A DNA stretch of 14,248 nucleotides, from contig JANMKR010000222.1 in assembly GCA_031372145.1 (NCBI GenBank), forward strand, positions 1 through 14,248. Direction: 5' to 3'. Positions 1 to 5,794 of the stretch are shown piece by piece. Position 1 is the first letter of the stretch. The number at the start of each line of letters is the position of its first letter. The DNA is from CALMEC01 sp031372145 (GTDB lineage: Bacteria; Actinomycetota; Thermoleophilia; Miltoncostaeales; Miltoncostaeaceae). Both the position numbers and the translations under genes were made by a program. Under the pieces are notes generated by a model. The model saw nothing but the letters and a program-made list of their open reading frames with translations. It was not told where the DNA came from and did no database searches.

Positions 1-1
1 C

Positions 2-364
2 CACCCGGTTGTGGCCTCCGCTTCCCCTCCTGCCCCTGCCGGTGCGTCGGCCAAGACCGGGTGGGTTGCGCTTGACAAGTGGGTCGGTGGCGGCGGTGGC
101 GGAGCGGCAGCTGCGTCGTCGGGTGACGCCGGTGCGGCGGCCCCGTCGGGCAAGACCGGTTGGGAGGCGCTCGACAAGTGGGTTGGCGGCGGCGGCGCGA
201 AGGTCGGCGACGCCGTGGATCGCGCCATGGACAACGTGCAGGAGCGGGCTGCGGAGCTCAAAGAGGACCTCAAGGAAATCCGCGAAAAGCTCCCGATGGA
301 CGAGATCGAGAATGCCGGGAAGGGCCTGTTCGCCGCGCTCAAGAAGATGTTCCGCGGCAAGTAG
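2..364 (+). CDS. Trp/Gly-repeat protein with C-terminal amphipathic helix, possibly 5'-truncated
   Basis: I do not recognise this family. The frame is open to the window edge, so the gene may begin upstream; the first available start is GTG at 11, giving 117 aa. Numbered from that GTG, there are two copies of a motif KTGWxALDKWVGGGG, at about residues 15-31 and 48-62, spaced 33 residues apart and joined by Ala/Gly/Ser/Pro-rich linkers. After the second copy, residues 63-117 form a highly charged stretch with helix-like periodicity (AVDRAMDNVQERAAELKEDL onwards) ending in the basic LKKMFRGK. No signal peptide or membrane helix is visible. The pattern of aromatic short motifs on flexible linkers plus an amphipathic helix could mean binding to a membrane, polymer or partner protein; that is inference. 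A hairpin 17 nt after the stop probably ends its transcript. Composition and codon use look native, so I think it is a real gene of unknown role. Confidence 0.6.
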   Translation, partial: HPVVASASPPAPAGASAKTGWVALDKWVGGGGGGAAAASSGDAGAAAPSGKTGWEALDKWVGGGGAKVGDAVDRAMDNVQERAAELKEDLKEIREKLPMDEIENAGKGLFAALKKMFRGK

Positions 365-380
365 CTGACCGTCACGCCCC

Positions 381-409
381 CCGCGGAGCCGAGTGGGTAG
401 GCTCCGCGG
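381..409 (+). terminator. 10-bp perfect hairpin after the Trp/Gly-repeat gene, overlapping the Nudix promoter
   Basis: CCGCGGAGCC (381-390) is exactly complementary to GGCTCCGCGG (400-409) across a 9-nt loop. Pairing extends outward with one mismatch to about 375-415. It begins 17 nt after the stop at 364, as expected for an intrinsic terminator, but no T-tract follows; this is common in GC-rich actinobacteria. The right arm contains part of the proposed -10 box of the next gene and runs up to its GTG start at 410, so it might also act as an operator. Confidence 0.55.
398..409 (+). promoter_or_regulatory. Probable leaderless promoter of the Nudix gene (-10 TAGGCT, 6 nt, GTG)
   Basis: TAGGCT at 398-403 fits the TANNNT -10 pattern and ends exactly 6 nt before the GTG at 410, placing the expected transcription start at the first base of the start codon. 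No Shine-Dalgarno sequence precedes the GTG. The -35 region (about 375-380) is not consensus. The same spacing recurs at three other genes in the window, which is the main support. Confidence 0.45.
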
Positions 410-934
410 GTGGCGCGTGTCATCCATGAGCATTCGGCAGGTGGGGTTGTCCTCGTCCCGATCGGGCGTCAGACGTTCGTCGCGCTGATCGAGGTTCAGG
501 ACGGGCGCGTGCTCGCGCTGCCCAAAGGCCACCTTGAGGAAGGCGAGCTTGCGGTCGACACCGCGATCCGGGAGGTGTGGGAAGAGACCGGGTTGCGCAC
601 CAAGAACCTGGCGCCGTTGGGCGAAATCTCGTACTGGTTCTACTCGCGCCGCCAACGCGCCCGTATCGCCAAACGCGTCGAGTTCTTCCTGTTGCAGTAC
701 CTGGCCGGCTCGCCGGACCACCACAACGACGAGGTCGACGGTGTGCGTCTGGTGCCGCTGGTCACCTCGGCATCCGCCGTGTCATACCCCGGCGAGCGCG
801 ACGTGATCTTGCGTGCACACGAGTACCTGCTTGGCACGGCAGGTTCCGCGTCACCCGCGGCGAAGGAGATCGCTGGCGCGGTGAGCGTCGTCGCCCCGCA
901 CGAACAGTTCGGAGACCTCAGTGTTCGCCCTTAA
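410..934 (+). CDS. Nudix hydrolase
   Basis: 174 aa. Nudix enzymes hydrolyse a nucleoside diphosphate linked to another group, using a metal bound by the Nudix box. The full box GX5EX7REUXEEXGU is present at residues 40-62: G40, E46, R54-E55, E58-E59 and G61-L62. The preceding LALPKGHLEEGE is the usual lead-in strand and loop. The N-terminal HEHSAGGVVLV is the typical first beta strand. The substrate cannot be read from the sequence; the context PKGHLE is common in dinucleoside-polyphosphate and MutT-like hydrolases, so those are possible. The C-terminal ~40 residues are low in similarity to anything I recognise. GTG at 410 is chosen because it precedes the conserved fold closely and lies 6 nt after a -10-like box. 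The last 14 bases overlap the ASCH gene, suggesting translational coupling. Confidence 0.9.
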   Translation: MARVIHEHSAGGVVLVPIGRQTFVALIEVQDGRVLALPKGHLEEGELAVDTAIREVWEETGLRTKNLAPLGEISYWFYSRRQRARIAKRVEFFLLQYLAGSPDHHNDEVDGVRLVPLVTSASAVSYPGERDVILRAHEYLLGTAGSASPAAKEIAGAVSVVAPHEQFGDLSVRP

Positions 935-1283
935 CTTCTACTCGCCGCTTTTCATCGATCAGCTCCGCAAGGGCCGCAAGACCGCAACGATCCGGCTGGG
1001 CGACAAGGGCCACAAGTACAAGAAGGGTCAGCTCGTCTGGGTGACGGTCGGCCATCGTCACGGCCCCCGCCAGAAGATTTTTACCGCGATCATCGACCAA
1101 GTCGACGTCAAGCCGATTCGCGAGCTGACGCAGCGCGAAATCGAGCGCGACAACCCCGAGTTCCGCCTGGTCGAGGATACGCTCCACTTCTTGTCGCACA
1201 TCTACGCGCGCGAAGTCGGTCTGGACGACGAGATCTCGGTCATCCACTTCAGCGAGATCATCGAGTACCCCTCGCTCAAGTAA
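921..1283 (+). CDS. ASCH-domain protein
   Basis: 120 aa, close to the size of a single ASCH domain, a PUA-like beta-barrel fold that binds RNA or modified nucleosides. The family motif is clear at residues 16-40: RKGRKTATIRLGDKGHKYKK followed by GQLVWV. This is the conserved KxxT-I-R-x-G ... GD/Q lead into the second strand. The E. coli relative YqfB (N4-acetylcytidine amidohydrolase) uses a Lys/Thr/Glu triad; here K20 and T23 have the same K-x-x-T spacing, and E73, E75 or D77 could supply the acid. That enzymatic role is inference; a plain RNA-binding role is equally possible. GTG at 921 is preceded by GGAG at about 910-913 and lies inside the 3' end of the Nudix gene (14-bp overlap). The pair therefore looks co-translated, which hints at a shared role in handling nucleotides or nucleosides. 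Confidence 0.8.
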   Translation: MFALNFYSPLFIDQLRKGRKTATIRLGDKGHKYKKGQLVWVTVGHRHGPRQKIFTAIIDQVDVKPIRELTQREIERDNPEFRLVEDTLHFLSHIYAREVGLDDEISVIHFSEIIEYPSLK

Positions 1284-1284
1284 C

Positions 1285-1500
1285 GGGTGTCTGAAACCCG
1301 CTCCCCAGCCTCCAAACGGCCGACGCGGCAGGTGTCTGACACCTGCTCCTCCGGGCCGATCCACGCACCGGGCAGCCCCCGCACGCCTACGGCGTTCTCG
1401 CCCCACCGGACGGCTTCTTGCGATGGCGGTTGGGGAGCAGTGTCAGACACCTGTTCCAGCTGGACGCTCACGGCAGTTGGGGAGTGCAGGTGTCAGACAG
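1285..1500. repeat. Cluster of four palindromic TGTCTGACAC repeats, two forward and two inverted
   Basis: Four related units lie between the ASCH stop and the groESL promoter. Forward copies are at 1285-1299 (GGGTGTCTGAAACCC) and 1329-1345 (CAGGTGTC-T-GACACCTG, a perfect palindrome with 8-bp arms). Inverted copies are at 1438-1453 and 1487-1500. Three of the four also share a flanking CTCCCCA, on the 3' side of the first forward copy and as TGGGGAG on the 5' side of the inverted ones. The extended arms 1285-1310 and 1428-1453 are therefore inverted repeats of each other. No transposase is present. The arrangement resembles REP/BIME elements mobilised by IS200-like RAYT proteins, though it may instead be a terminator array or regulatory site. 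Confidence 0.7.
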
Positions 1501-1501
1501 C

Positions 1502-1530
1502 TTGTATCCCCGGGGCATGCTGGGTAATCT
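1502..1530 (+). promoter_or_regulatory. groESL promoter (-35 TTGTAT, 17 nt, -10 TAATCT)
   Basis: TTGTAT at 1502-1507 and TAATCT at 1525-1530 are separated by exactly 17 nt, an optimal vegetative-sigma promoter. The predicted start of transcription, about 1537, falls inside the CIRCE operator that begins 2 nt after the -10 box. This is the usual geometry for HrcA repression. The last TGTCAGACAG repeat ends one base before the -35 box. Confidence 0.7.
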
Positions 1531-1531
1531 C

Positions 1532-1558
1532 TTGGCACTCACAGGTGACGAGTGCCAA
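1532..1558 (+). promoter_or_regulatory. CIRCE operator (HrcA binding site)
   Basis: TTGGCACTC-N9-GAGTGCCAA is a perfect 9-9-9 inverted repeat. It matches the CIRCE consensus TTAGCACTC-N9-GAGTGCTAA except for one compensated A:T to G:C change in each arm. Its place between the promoter and the groES ribosome-binding site is canonical. By established knowledge HrcA binds it to repress groESL, with GroEL aiding HrcA activity, giving heat-shock induction. hrcA is not in this window. Confidence 0.93.
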
Positions 1559-1571
1559 AAAGGAGATGCAG

Positions 1572-1859
1572 ATGCGACTGAAGCCACTGGGCGACAGGAT
1601 TGTCATCCGCCAGATCGAGGCTGAGGATGTCACCGCAAGCGGGATCGTGCTCCCCGACACTGCCCAGGAGAAGCCGCTTCGCGGCGAGGTTCTGGCAGTC
1701 GGCGAGGGACGTTACGAAGACGGCGTGCGGGTACCCCTTGACCTCGTGGCGGGTGACGAGGTGATCTACTCGAAGTACGGCGGGACCGAGGTGGAGATCG
1801 ACGGCGAGGATCTGATGATCCTGCGCGAGTCGGATGTCTTGGCCAAGGCGGTCAAGTAA
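1572..1859 (+). CDS. groES: Co-chaperonin GroES (Cpn10)
   Basis: 95 aa, the usual length. GroES forms the heptameric lid of the GroEL folding chamber in the cytoplasm. The sequence begins with the diagnostic RLKPLGDRIVIR. The mobile loop that contacts GroEL spans about residues 16-36, including SGIVLPDTAQEKP. It is followed by the typical GEVLAVGEG, the GDEVIYSKYGGTEV segment and a terminal DLMILRESDVLA. ATG at 1572 is preferred over the in-frame ATG at 1566, because AAGGAG at 1560-1565 directly abuts the earlier one but lies a correct 6 nt before 1572. The reading frame is open much further upstream, but that part covers the repeat cluster and operator. The stop TAA overlaps the groEL ATG by one base. 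Expression should be controlled by the CIRCE element just upstream. Confidence 0.96.
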   Translation: MRLKPLGDRIVIRQIEAEDVTASGIVLPDTAQEKPLRGEVLAVGEGRYEDGVRVPLDLVAGDEVIYSKYGGTEVEIDGEDLMILRESDVLAKAVK

Positions 1860-3496
1860 TGGCGCACAAGGAAATTCTGTTCAACGAGGACGCACGCCGG
1901 GCACTTGAGCGCGGCGTCAACGTCCTGGCCGACGCGGTCAAGGTCACGCTGGGTCCCAAGGGCCGGTACGTCGTGATCCAGAAGCCGTTCGGCGCGCCGA
2001 CGGTCACCAACGACGGTGTGACGATCGCCCGCGAGATCGAGGCGGACGACCCGTTCGAGAACCAGGGCGCACAGCTCGTTCGCGAGGTCGCCACGGCCAC
2101 CAATGACATCGCCGGTGACGGCACGACCACGGCGACGCTCCTCGCGCAGGCAATCGTCCGCGAGGGTGTCAAGAACGTGGCTGCCGGGGCCAACCCGATG
2201 GGTCTCAAGCGCGGCATCGAGCAGGCCGTCGATGTCGTCGTCGAGGAGATCCGCAAGAACGCCCGTCCCGTCCAGGGCAAGGAAGACATCGCTCGTGTGG
2301 CGACGATTTCGGCGCGTGACCGGGAAGTCGGCGACATCATCAGTGATGCGATCGAGAAGGTCGGCAAGGACGGTGTGGTCAACGTGGAAGAGGGCCAGAC
2401 CTTCGGGATGGAGCTCGAGTTCACCGAGGGCATGCAGTTCGACCGCGGGTACATGTCGCCGTACATGGTCACCGACCCCGAACGGATGGAAGCCGTCCTT
2501 GAGGACGCCTACGTGCTCGCCCACGGCGGCAAGATCCAGCAGGTCAAGGAGATCCTCCCGCTGCTCGAGAAGGTCATCCAGACCGGCAAGCCGCTCTTGA
2601 TCATCGCGGAGGATGTGGAGGGCGAGGCGCTTGCCACGCTGATCGTCAACAAGTTGCGTGGGACGTTCACGGGCATCGTGGTCAAGGCCCCGGGTTTTGG
2701 TGATCGTCGTAAGCGCATGCTTGAGGACATCGCGATTTTGACCGGTGGTGAGCAGATCAGCGAGGAGATGGGCCTCAAGCTCGACCAGACCCAGCTCTCG
2801 CAGCTCGGTCGCGCTCGCCGGATCATCGTCGCCAAGGACGCGACGACGATCATTGACGGCGCCGGTGCGCCGGAGGAGATCAAGACTCGTATCCGGACCA
2901 TCAAGGCCGAGATCGACAACACCGACAGCGACTACGATCGTGAGAAGTTGCAGGAGCGGTTGGCGAAGCTTGCGGGTGGTGTCGCGGTCGTGAAGGTGGG
3001 TGCGGCGACCGAGACGGAGATGAAGGAGAAGAAGCACCGTGTGGAGGATGCGTTGCAGGCGACGCGGGCGGCGCTTGAGGAGGGGATCGTTGCGGGTGGT
3101 GGTGTCGTGTTGGTCAATGCGATCGCTGCGCTTGACAAGTTGAAGTTGGAGGGCGATGAGGCGACGGGTGCGTTGATTGTGCGTCGTGCGCTTGAGGAGC
3201 CGCTTCGTCAGCTTGCGGACAACGCCGGCCTCGAAGGCAGCGTCGTCGTGGGCAAGGTGAAGGACCTGAAGGCGGGTATGGGGTTGAACGTTGAGACGGG
3301 TGAGTATGTTGACTTGGTCAAGGCGGGGATCATCGATCCGGCGATGGTGACGCGTTCGGCGTTGCAGAACGCGGCCTCGATCGCCAAGAACAGCATCACC
3401 ACCGAGTGCCTCATCGTCGAGGTGCCCGACAAGCCTGTCGGAGGTGCCGGCTCAATCACGAGCGGCAACCTCGCCGGCGGTATGCCCGACTACTAG
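1859..3496 (+). CDS. groEL: Chaperonin GroEL (Cpn60)
   Basis: 545 aa, full length. GroEL is the double-ring ATP-driven protein-folding chamber. Visible landmarks are TLGPKGRYVVI (about 30-40), the nucleotide-binding GDGTTTATLLAQ with catalytic D87, the apical domain around residues 190-375, and the Cpn60 signature AALEEGIVAGGG near residue 403-415. The C-terminus ends GGMPDY, with a single GGM rather than the long GGM tail of E. coli or the His-rich tail of many actinobacterial GroEL1 proteins. So it looks like the housekeeping-type chaperonin. It starts one base before the groES stop ends (TAATG), so the two are translationally coupled in a CIRCE-controlled operon. Codon use is oddly patchy: bases 2935-3222 and about 3250-3375 favour TTG, GCG, GGT and CGT, while the rest favours C-ending codons. 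This may reflect recombination with another groEL. Confidence 0.97.
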   Translation: MAHKEILFNEDARRALERGVNVLADAVKVTLGPKGRYVVIQKPFGAPTVTNDGVTIAREIEADDPFENQGAQLVREVATATNDIAGDGTTTATLLAQAIVREGVKNVAAGANPMGLKRGIEQAVDVVVEEIRKNARPVQGKEDIARVATISARDREVGDIISDAIEKVGKDGVVNVEEGQTFGMELEFTEGMQFDRGYMSPYMVTDPERMEAVLEDAYVLAHGGKIQQVKEILPLLEKVIQTGKPLLIIAEDVEGEALATLIVNKLRGTFTGIVVKAPGFGDRRKRMLEDIAILTGGEQISEEMGLKLDQTQLSQLGRARRIIVAKDATTIIDGAGAPEEIKTRIRTIKAEIDNTDSDYDREKLQERLAKLAGGVAVVKVGAATETEMKEKKHRVEDALQATRAALEEGIVAGGGVVLVNAIAALDKLKLEGDEATGALIVRRALEEPLRQLADNAGLEGSVVVGKVKDLKAGMGLNVETGEYVDLVKAGIIDPAMVTRSALQNAASIAKNSITTECLIVEVPDKPVGGAGSITSGNLAGGMPDY

Positions 3497-3513
3497 TCGG
3501 AACGCGGGAGGAC

Positions 3514-3544
3514 CACTTGGGGAGCCACGACGGCTCCCCAGGTG
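3514..3544 (+). terminator. groESL terminator hairpin
   Basis: GGGGAGCC (3519-3526) pairs perfectly with GGCTCCCC (3532-3539) around a 5-nt ACGAC loop. The stem extends to CACTT (3514-3518) with AGGTG (3540-3544), including one G-U pair, for 13 bp in total. It begins 17 nt after the groEL stop. There is no U-tract, as is often the case in GC-rich actinobacteria. Confidence 0.75.
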
Positions 3545-4030
3545 GCGTCCGTCAGGGCGACGCAGTGGCGCCGCGAAATGCCTGCGGCACCCGCCATCGA
3601 CCAAACACATCGACGGCGCGTGCCGCGAGCTGTGAGATGTTCGAGTGGCGGTGTGCCCCGAGTACAGAGAACTGCTACGAGGTTCCGCCGCGCTCCATCT
3701 CATCCATAGGCGGCTCCTGTCTGCGGTTGTGTGCCTCGCTCGAGGCCCACGCCTTTGACCGCGTTGATGGATGCCCAACTTCCTGCGCCAACCCTCGGCG
3801 CATGACGCGAAGTGATCGTCCTCACCGGGTGCTCACGCGTAACGATGCGACCGTCGGTTTGCGCCAGATCGCGCGTGTGTCGGTGGCGTCTGACTGCGGC
3901 GCCATGCGCGACACGTTCCGGGCGGATGCCGCCGTACGCTTGCATCCCGTGAGACTCCTGCTTCGCTGATTTCGAGGCGGCGTTACCGGACCGAGAGGGA
4001 CGATTCCGGGAACCGACTCGTGTGATCAGT
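3545..4030. other. Non-coding or decayed stretch between groEL and clpP
   Basis: No convincing gene, tRNA or structured RNA was seen on either strand. Reading frames here (for example plus-strand 3406-3969 and minus-strand 3700-4056) have Arg/Ser/Ala-rich translations with no domain, no good ribosome-binding site and no leaderless -10 spacing. They extend across real features such as the groEL terminator. At roughly 500 bp it is by far the longest gap in an otherwise tightly packed window. It separates convergent groESL and clpP transcripts. Confidence 0.5.
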
Positions 4031-4057
4031 CTTGCGCGAAGTACCCGCCGCGTCAAG
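4031..4057 (-). terminator. Possible clpP terminator hairpin
   Basis: CTTG-CGCG (4031-4038) pairs with CGCG-CAAG (4049-4057) with a single bulged T at 4053 and a 10-nt loop. It sits 25 nt past the clpP stop in the direction of clpP transcription. No clear U-tract follows and the loop is long, so this is a weak call. Confidence 0.3.
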
Positions 4058-4082
4058 TGCGGATTGTTACGTGCCGCCTGCT

Positions 4083-4667
4083 TCAGTGGCTGCTGATGAC
4101 CCGATCGATCAAGCCGTATTCTGCGGCTTCGTCGGCGGTGAAGAACCGGTCGCGGTCGGAGTCGGCGTGGATCTGCTCGGCGGTCTTGCCGGTGTGGTGG
4201 GCCAGGATCTCGTCGAGCTTGGCACGGAGCGCAAGGGTCTCGCGGGCGTGAATTTCGATGTCCGTCGCCTGACCCTGCACGCCGCCCAACACTTGGTGGA
4301 TCAGGATGCGAGAGTTTGGGAGCGCCATCCGCTTTCCGGGCTCACCACCGGCCAGAAGCACTGCCCCCATGCTCATCGCGATACCGGCGCAGATCGTCTG
4401 CACCTGCGGCTTGATGAACTGCATGGTGTCGTAGATCGCAAGCCACGCGTACACCGATCCGCCCGGCGAGTTGATGTAGATCGAAATCTCCTTGTCGGGA
4501 TCGTCGCTCTCCAGATGCAAGAGCTGTGCGATCACGAGGTTGGCGATCTGATCGTCGATCGGTGTGCCGACGAAGATGATCCGTTCGTTCAGCAGGCGCG
4601 AGTAGATGTCGAACGCGCGCTCGCCACGCGAGGTCTGCTCGACGACCATGGGGATCAATGGGCTCAC
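4083..4667 (-). CDS. clpP: ATP-dependent Clp protease proteolytic subunit ClpP
   Basis: 194 aa, normal for ClpP, the serine protease that forms two stacked heptameric rings and degrades proteins fed by ClpX or ClpC. The catalytic triad is intact: S99 in GIAMSMGA, H124 in ILIHQVLGG and D173 in DSDRDRFF. Other family signatures are RIIFVGTPIDD (29-39), the oxyanion-region NSPGGSV (66-72), GKRMALPNSRI (111-121) and the C-terminal AAEYGLIDRVI. W75 replaces the small residue, usually Gly, in the common SVxAGLAIYDTMQ helix, which is unusual. GTG at 4667 is chosen because AGGAG at 4680-4676 lies 8 nt before it. The N-terminal SPLIPMVVEQTSRGERAFDI is the usual ClpP start, with a short propeptide possibly removed. 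It follows the small membrane-protein gene by 69 bp on the same strand. A TACGCT at 4724-4719 could be its own -10 box. No clpX is in this window. Confidence 0.96.
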   Translation of the reverse strand: MSPLIPMVVEQTSRGERAFDIYSRLLNERIIFVGTPIDDQIANLVIAQLLHLESDDPDKEISIYINSPGGSVYAWLAIYDTMQFIKPQVQTICAGIAMSMGAVLLAGGEPGKRMALPNSRILIHQVLGGVQGQATDIEIHARETLALRAKLDEILAHHTGKTAEQIHADSDRDRFFTADEAAEYGLIDRVISSH

Positions 4668-4736
4668 GAATCCAGCTCCTTCTCGACACGTTCGGCGGGA
4701 TGCCTCGGCGACGTCAGGAGCGTAGCGCGGCCCGGC

Positions 4737-5144
4737 TCAGTGACGCCCCAGCGCCCTCCGGGCGAGTTCCACGCCGCCGGCGACGGTCGTCGCGACGACG
4801 AACGGGATCAGCACGACGACAGCGCCGCTGCGGCCACCCGACCCGACGATCAGCGCCAGGACGAAGAACACGATGATCCACGTTACGAGCGCCCGTCCGA
4901 ACGCGCCGACCCCGGTCCGCTGCCCGCGGGCGAACATGGTGCGTTCGGCCACGATCACGATGATCGTCGCCAGGACGCTGGCCATCGCGAGGCCCACCAC
5001 CCAGGGGATGCCGGTCAGGTCTTGGTTCAACCCCGCGAGCAGGAGCAGCCAGGCGGGGAATCCCACCAGTGACCACCGGCCGATGCGCCGGGTCCAGTGG
5101 TCGACCAGATCCCAATCCTCGGTGCCGGGGCGTTCAGAAGGCAT
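4737..5144 (-). CDS. Small integral membrane protein, unknown function
   Basis: 135 aa. I do not recognise the family. The N-terminal ~25 residues (PSERPGTEDWDLVDHWTRR) are polar and probably cytoplasmic. Four hydrophobic segments follow: around WSLVGFPAWLLLLAGL, WVVGLAMASVLATIIVIVAE, ALVTWIIVFFVLALIVG and AVVVLIPFVVATTVAGGVEL. They suggest a four-helix inner-membrane protein with short loops and a basic tail (ARRALGRH). No catalytic or transport motif is visible. ATG at 5144 is preferred over an upstream in-frame GTG at 5216, because AGGAG lies about 5 nt before it and because the longer form would run far into the preceding oxidoreductase gene. With this start the two genes overlap by 11 bp, suggesting translational coupling, so the protein may accompany the molybdopterin enzyme. 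A role as an accessory or electron-transfer partner is possible, but no haem-ligand pattern supports it. Confidence 0.75.
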   Translation of the reverse strand: MPSERPGTEDWDLVDHWTRRIGRWSLVGFPAWLLLLAGLNQDLTGIPWVVGLAMASVLATIIVIVAERTMFARGQRTGVGAFGRALVTWIIVFFVLALIVGSGGRSGAVVVLIPFVVATTVAGGVELARRALGRH

Positions 5145-5730
5145 ATCGCTCCTCGCGCCACGGATCCGCGGTGTTGGAGTACCCAAGACGCTCCCAATAG
5201 CCTGGCCGGTCACCATCGACGAACTCGAGACCCCGGAGCCATTTGGCGCTCTTCCAGAAGTAGAGCTTGGGGACGAGCAGGCGCAGCGGCCCGCCGTGGA
5301 CGGCTTCGAGTTCGGCGCCGTCGAACCGGTAGGCGAGCATCACGTCGTCGTCCTGGATCGCAGCGAGGGGCAGGTTGGCGGTATAGCCCTCTTCGGCGTG
5401 GGCGATCACGTGCGTGGCGGTTGCAAGGGGCCTCGCCTGTTCGAACACCCACGACATCGGGACGCCCTCCCACGTGGTGTCGAGCTTGCTCCACGTGGTG
5501 ACGCAGTGGATGTCGCAGGTCTGCGTCGCGGTTGCGAGCGCCCGGAACTCGCCGTAGTCCCACCGCAGCTCGTCCTCGACCAGGCCGAACACCCGCATGT
5601 CCCACTCGGTGGCCGGTGTCCGCGCGACCGACCCGGCGTGCAGCACCGGGAAGTCACGCACGAAATGCTGGCCTGGCGGGATGCGAGCGATCTCCGCGTC
5701 CGTCAACCCGCGATTGCGGAACATGCCCAT
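5134..5730 (-). CDS. YuiH-like sulfite oxidase-type molybdopterin oxidoreductase
   Basis: 198 aa. This belongs to the sulfite oxidase/MsrP superfamily, in which a cysteine thiolate binds the molybdenum of the pterin cofactor. The ligand is most likely C76 in DIHCVTTWSK, matching the family C-V-x-x-W-S pattern. HGGPLRLLVPKLYFWKSAKW (145-164) is the cofactor- and substrate-binding block, and GYWERLGYSNTADPWREERY near the C-terminus is diagnostic of the short YuiH-type subgroup. There is no Tat or Sec signal, so it is likely cytoplasmic, unlike periplasmic MsrP. The physiological substrate is unknown for this subgroup. ATG at 5730 has no Shine-Dalgarno but lies 6 nt after a TACAAT -10 box, so the transcript is probably leaderless. 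ATG at 5724 is an alternative start. The 3' end overlaps the small membrane-protein gene by 11 bp. Confidence 0.88.
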   Translation of the reverse strand: MGMFRNRGLTDAEIARIPPGQHFVRDFPVLHAGSVARTPATEWDMRVFGLVEDELRWDYGEFRALATATQTCDIHCVTTWSKLDTTWEGVPMSWVFEQARPLATATHVIAHAEEGYTANLPLAAIQDDDVMLAYRFDGAELEAVHGGPLRLLVPKLYFWKSAKWLRGLEFVDGDRPGYWERLGYSNTADPWREERYAF

Positions 5731-5742
5731 TCAACGATTGTA
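5731..5742 (-). promoter_or_regulatory. Leaderless promoter of the YuiH-like gene (-10 TACAAT, 6 nt, ATG)
   Basis: On the minus strand TACAAT (5742-5737) is a near-consensus -10 box and is followed by exactly 6 nt before the ATG at 5730. No Shine-Dalgarno sequence exists, and the upstream -35 region is poorly conserved. The transcription start is expected at the A of the ATG. Confidence 0.6.
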
Positions 5743-5794
5743 CGCAGGACACGAGGTTCGGGCAGCCGCCTGCAGTCGATCACGGCGTGACCAC

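Noticed and set aside
1285..1500. CRISPR array
   Set aside because: Only four short copies in mixed orientation with unequal spacing (about 44, 109 and 49 bp); no cas genes nearby.
1287..1560. Insertion sequence or intact mobile element around the palindromic repeats
   Set aside because: No transposase frame and no flanking target-site duplication could be identified; recorded as a repeat cluster only.
1287..1571. Longer GroES with about 95 extra N-terminal residues
   Set aside because: The extension would translate the repeat cluster, the promoter and the CIRCE operator. The AAGGAG before ATG 1572 and normal GroES length fix the start.
1766..3037. 423-codon minus-strand open frame opposite groEL
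   Set aside because: Shadow of the groEL reading frame; its Leu/Asp/Arg-rich translation has no family features.
3406..3969. 187-codon plus-strand open frame after groEL
   Set aside because: It begins inside groEL in another frame, runs through the terminator hairpin, and has a random-looking translation.
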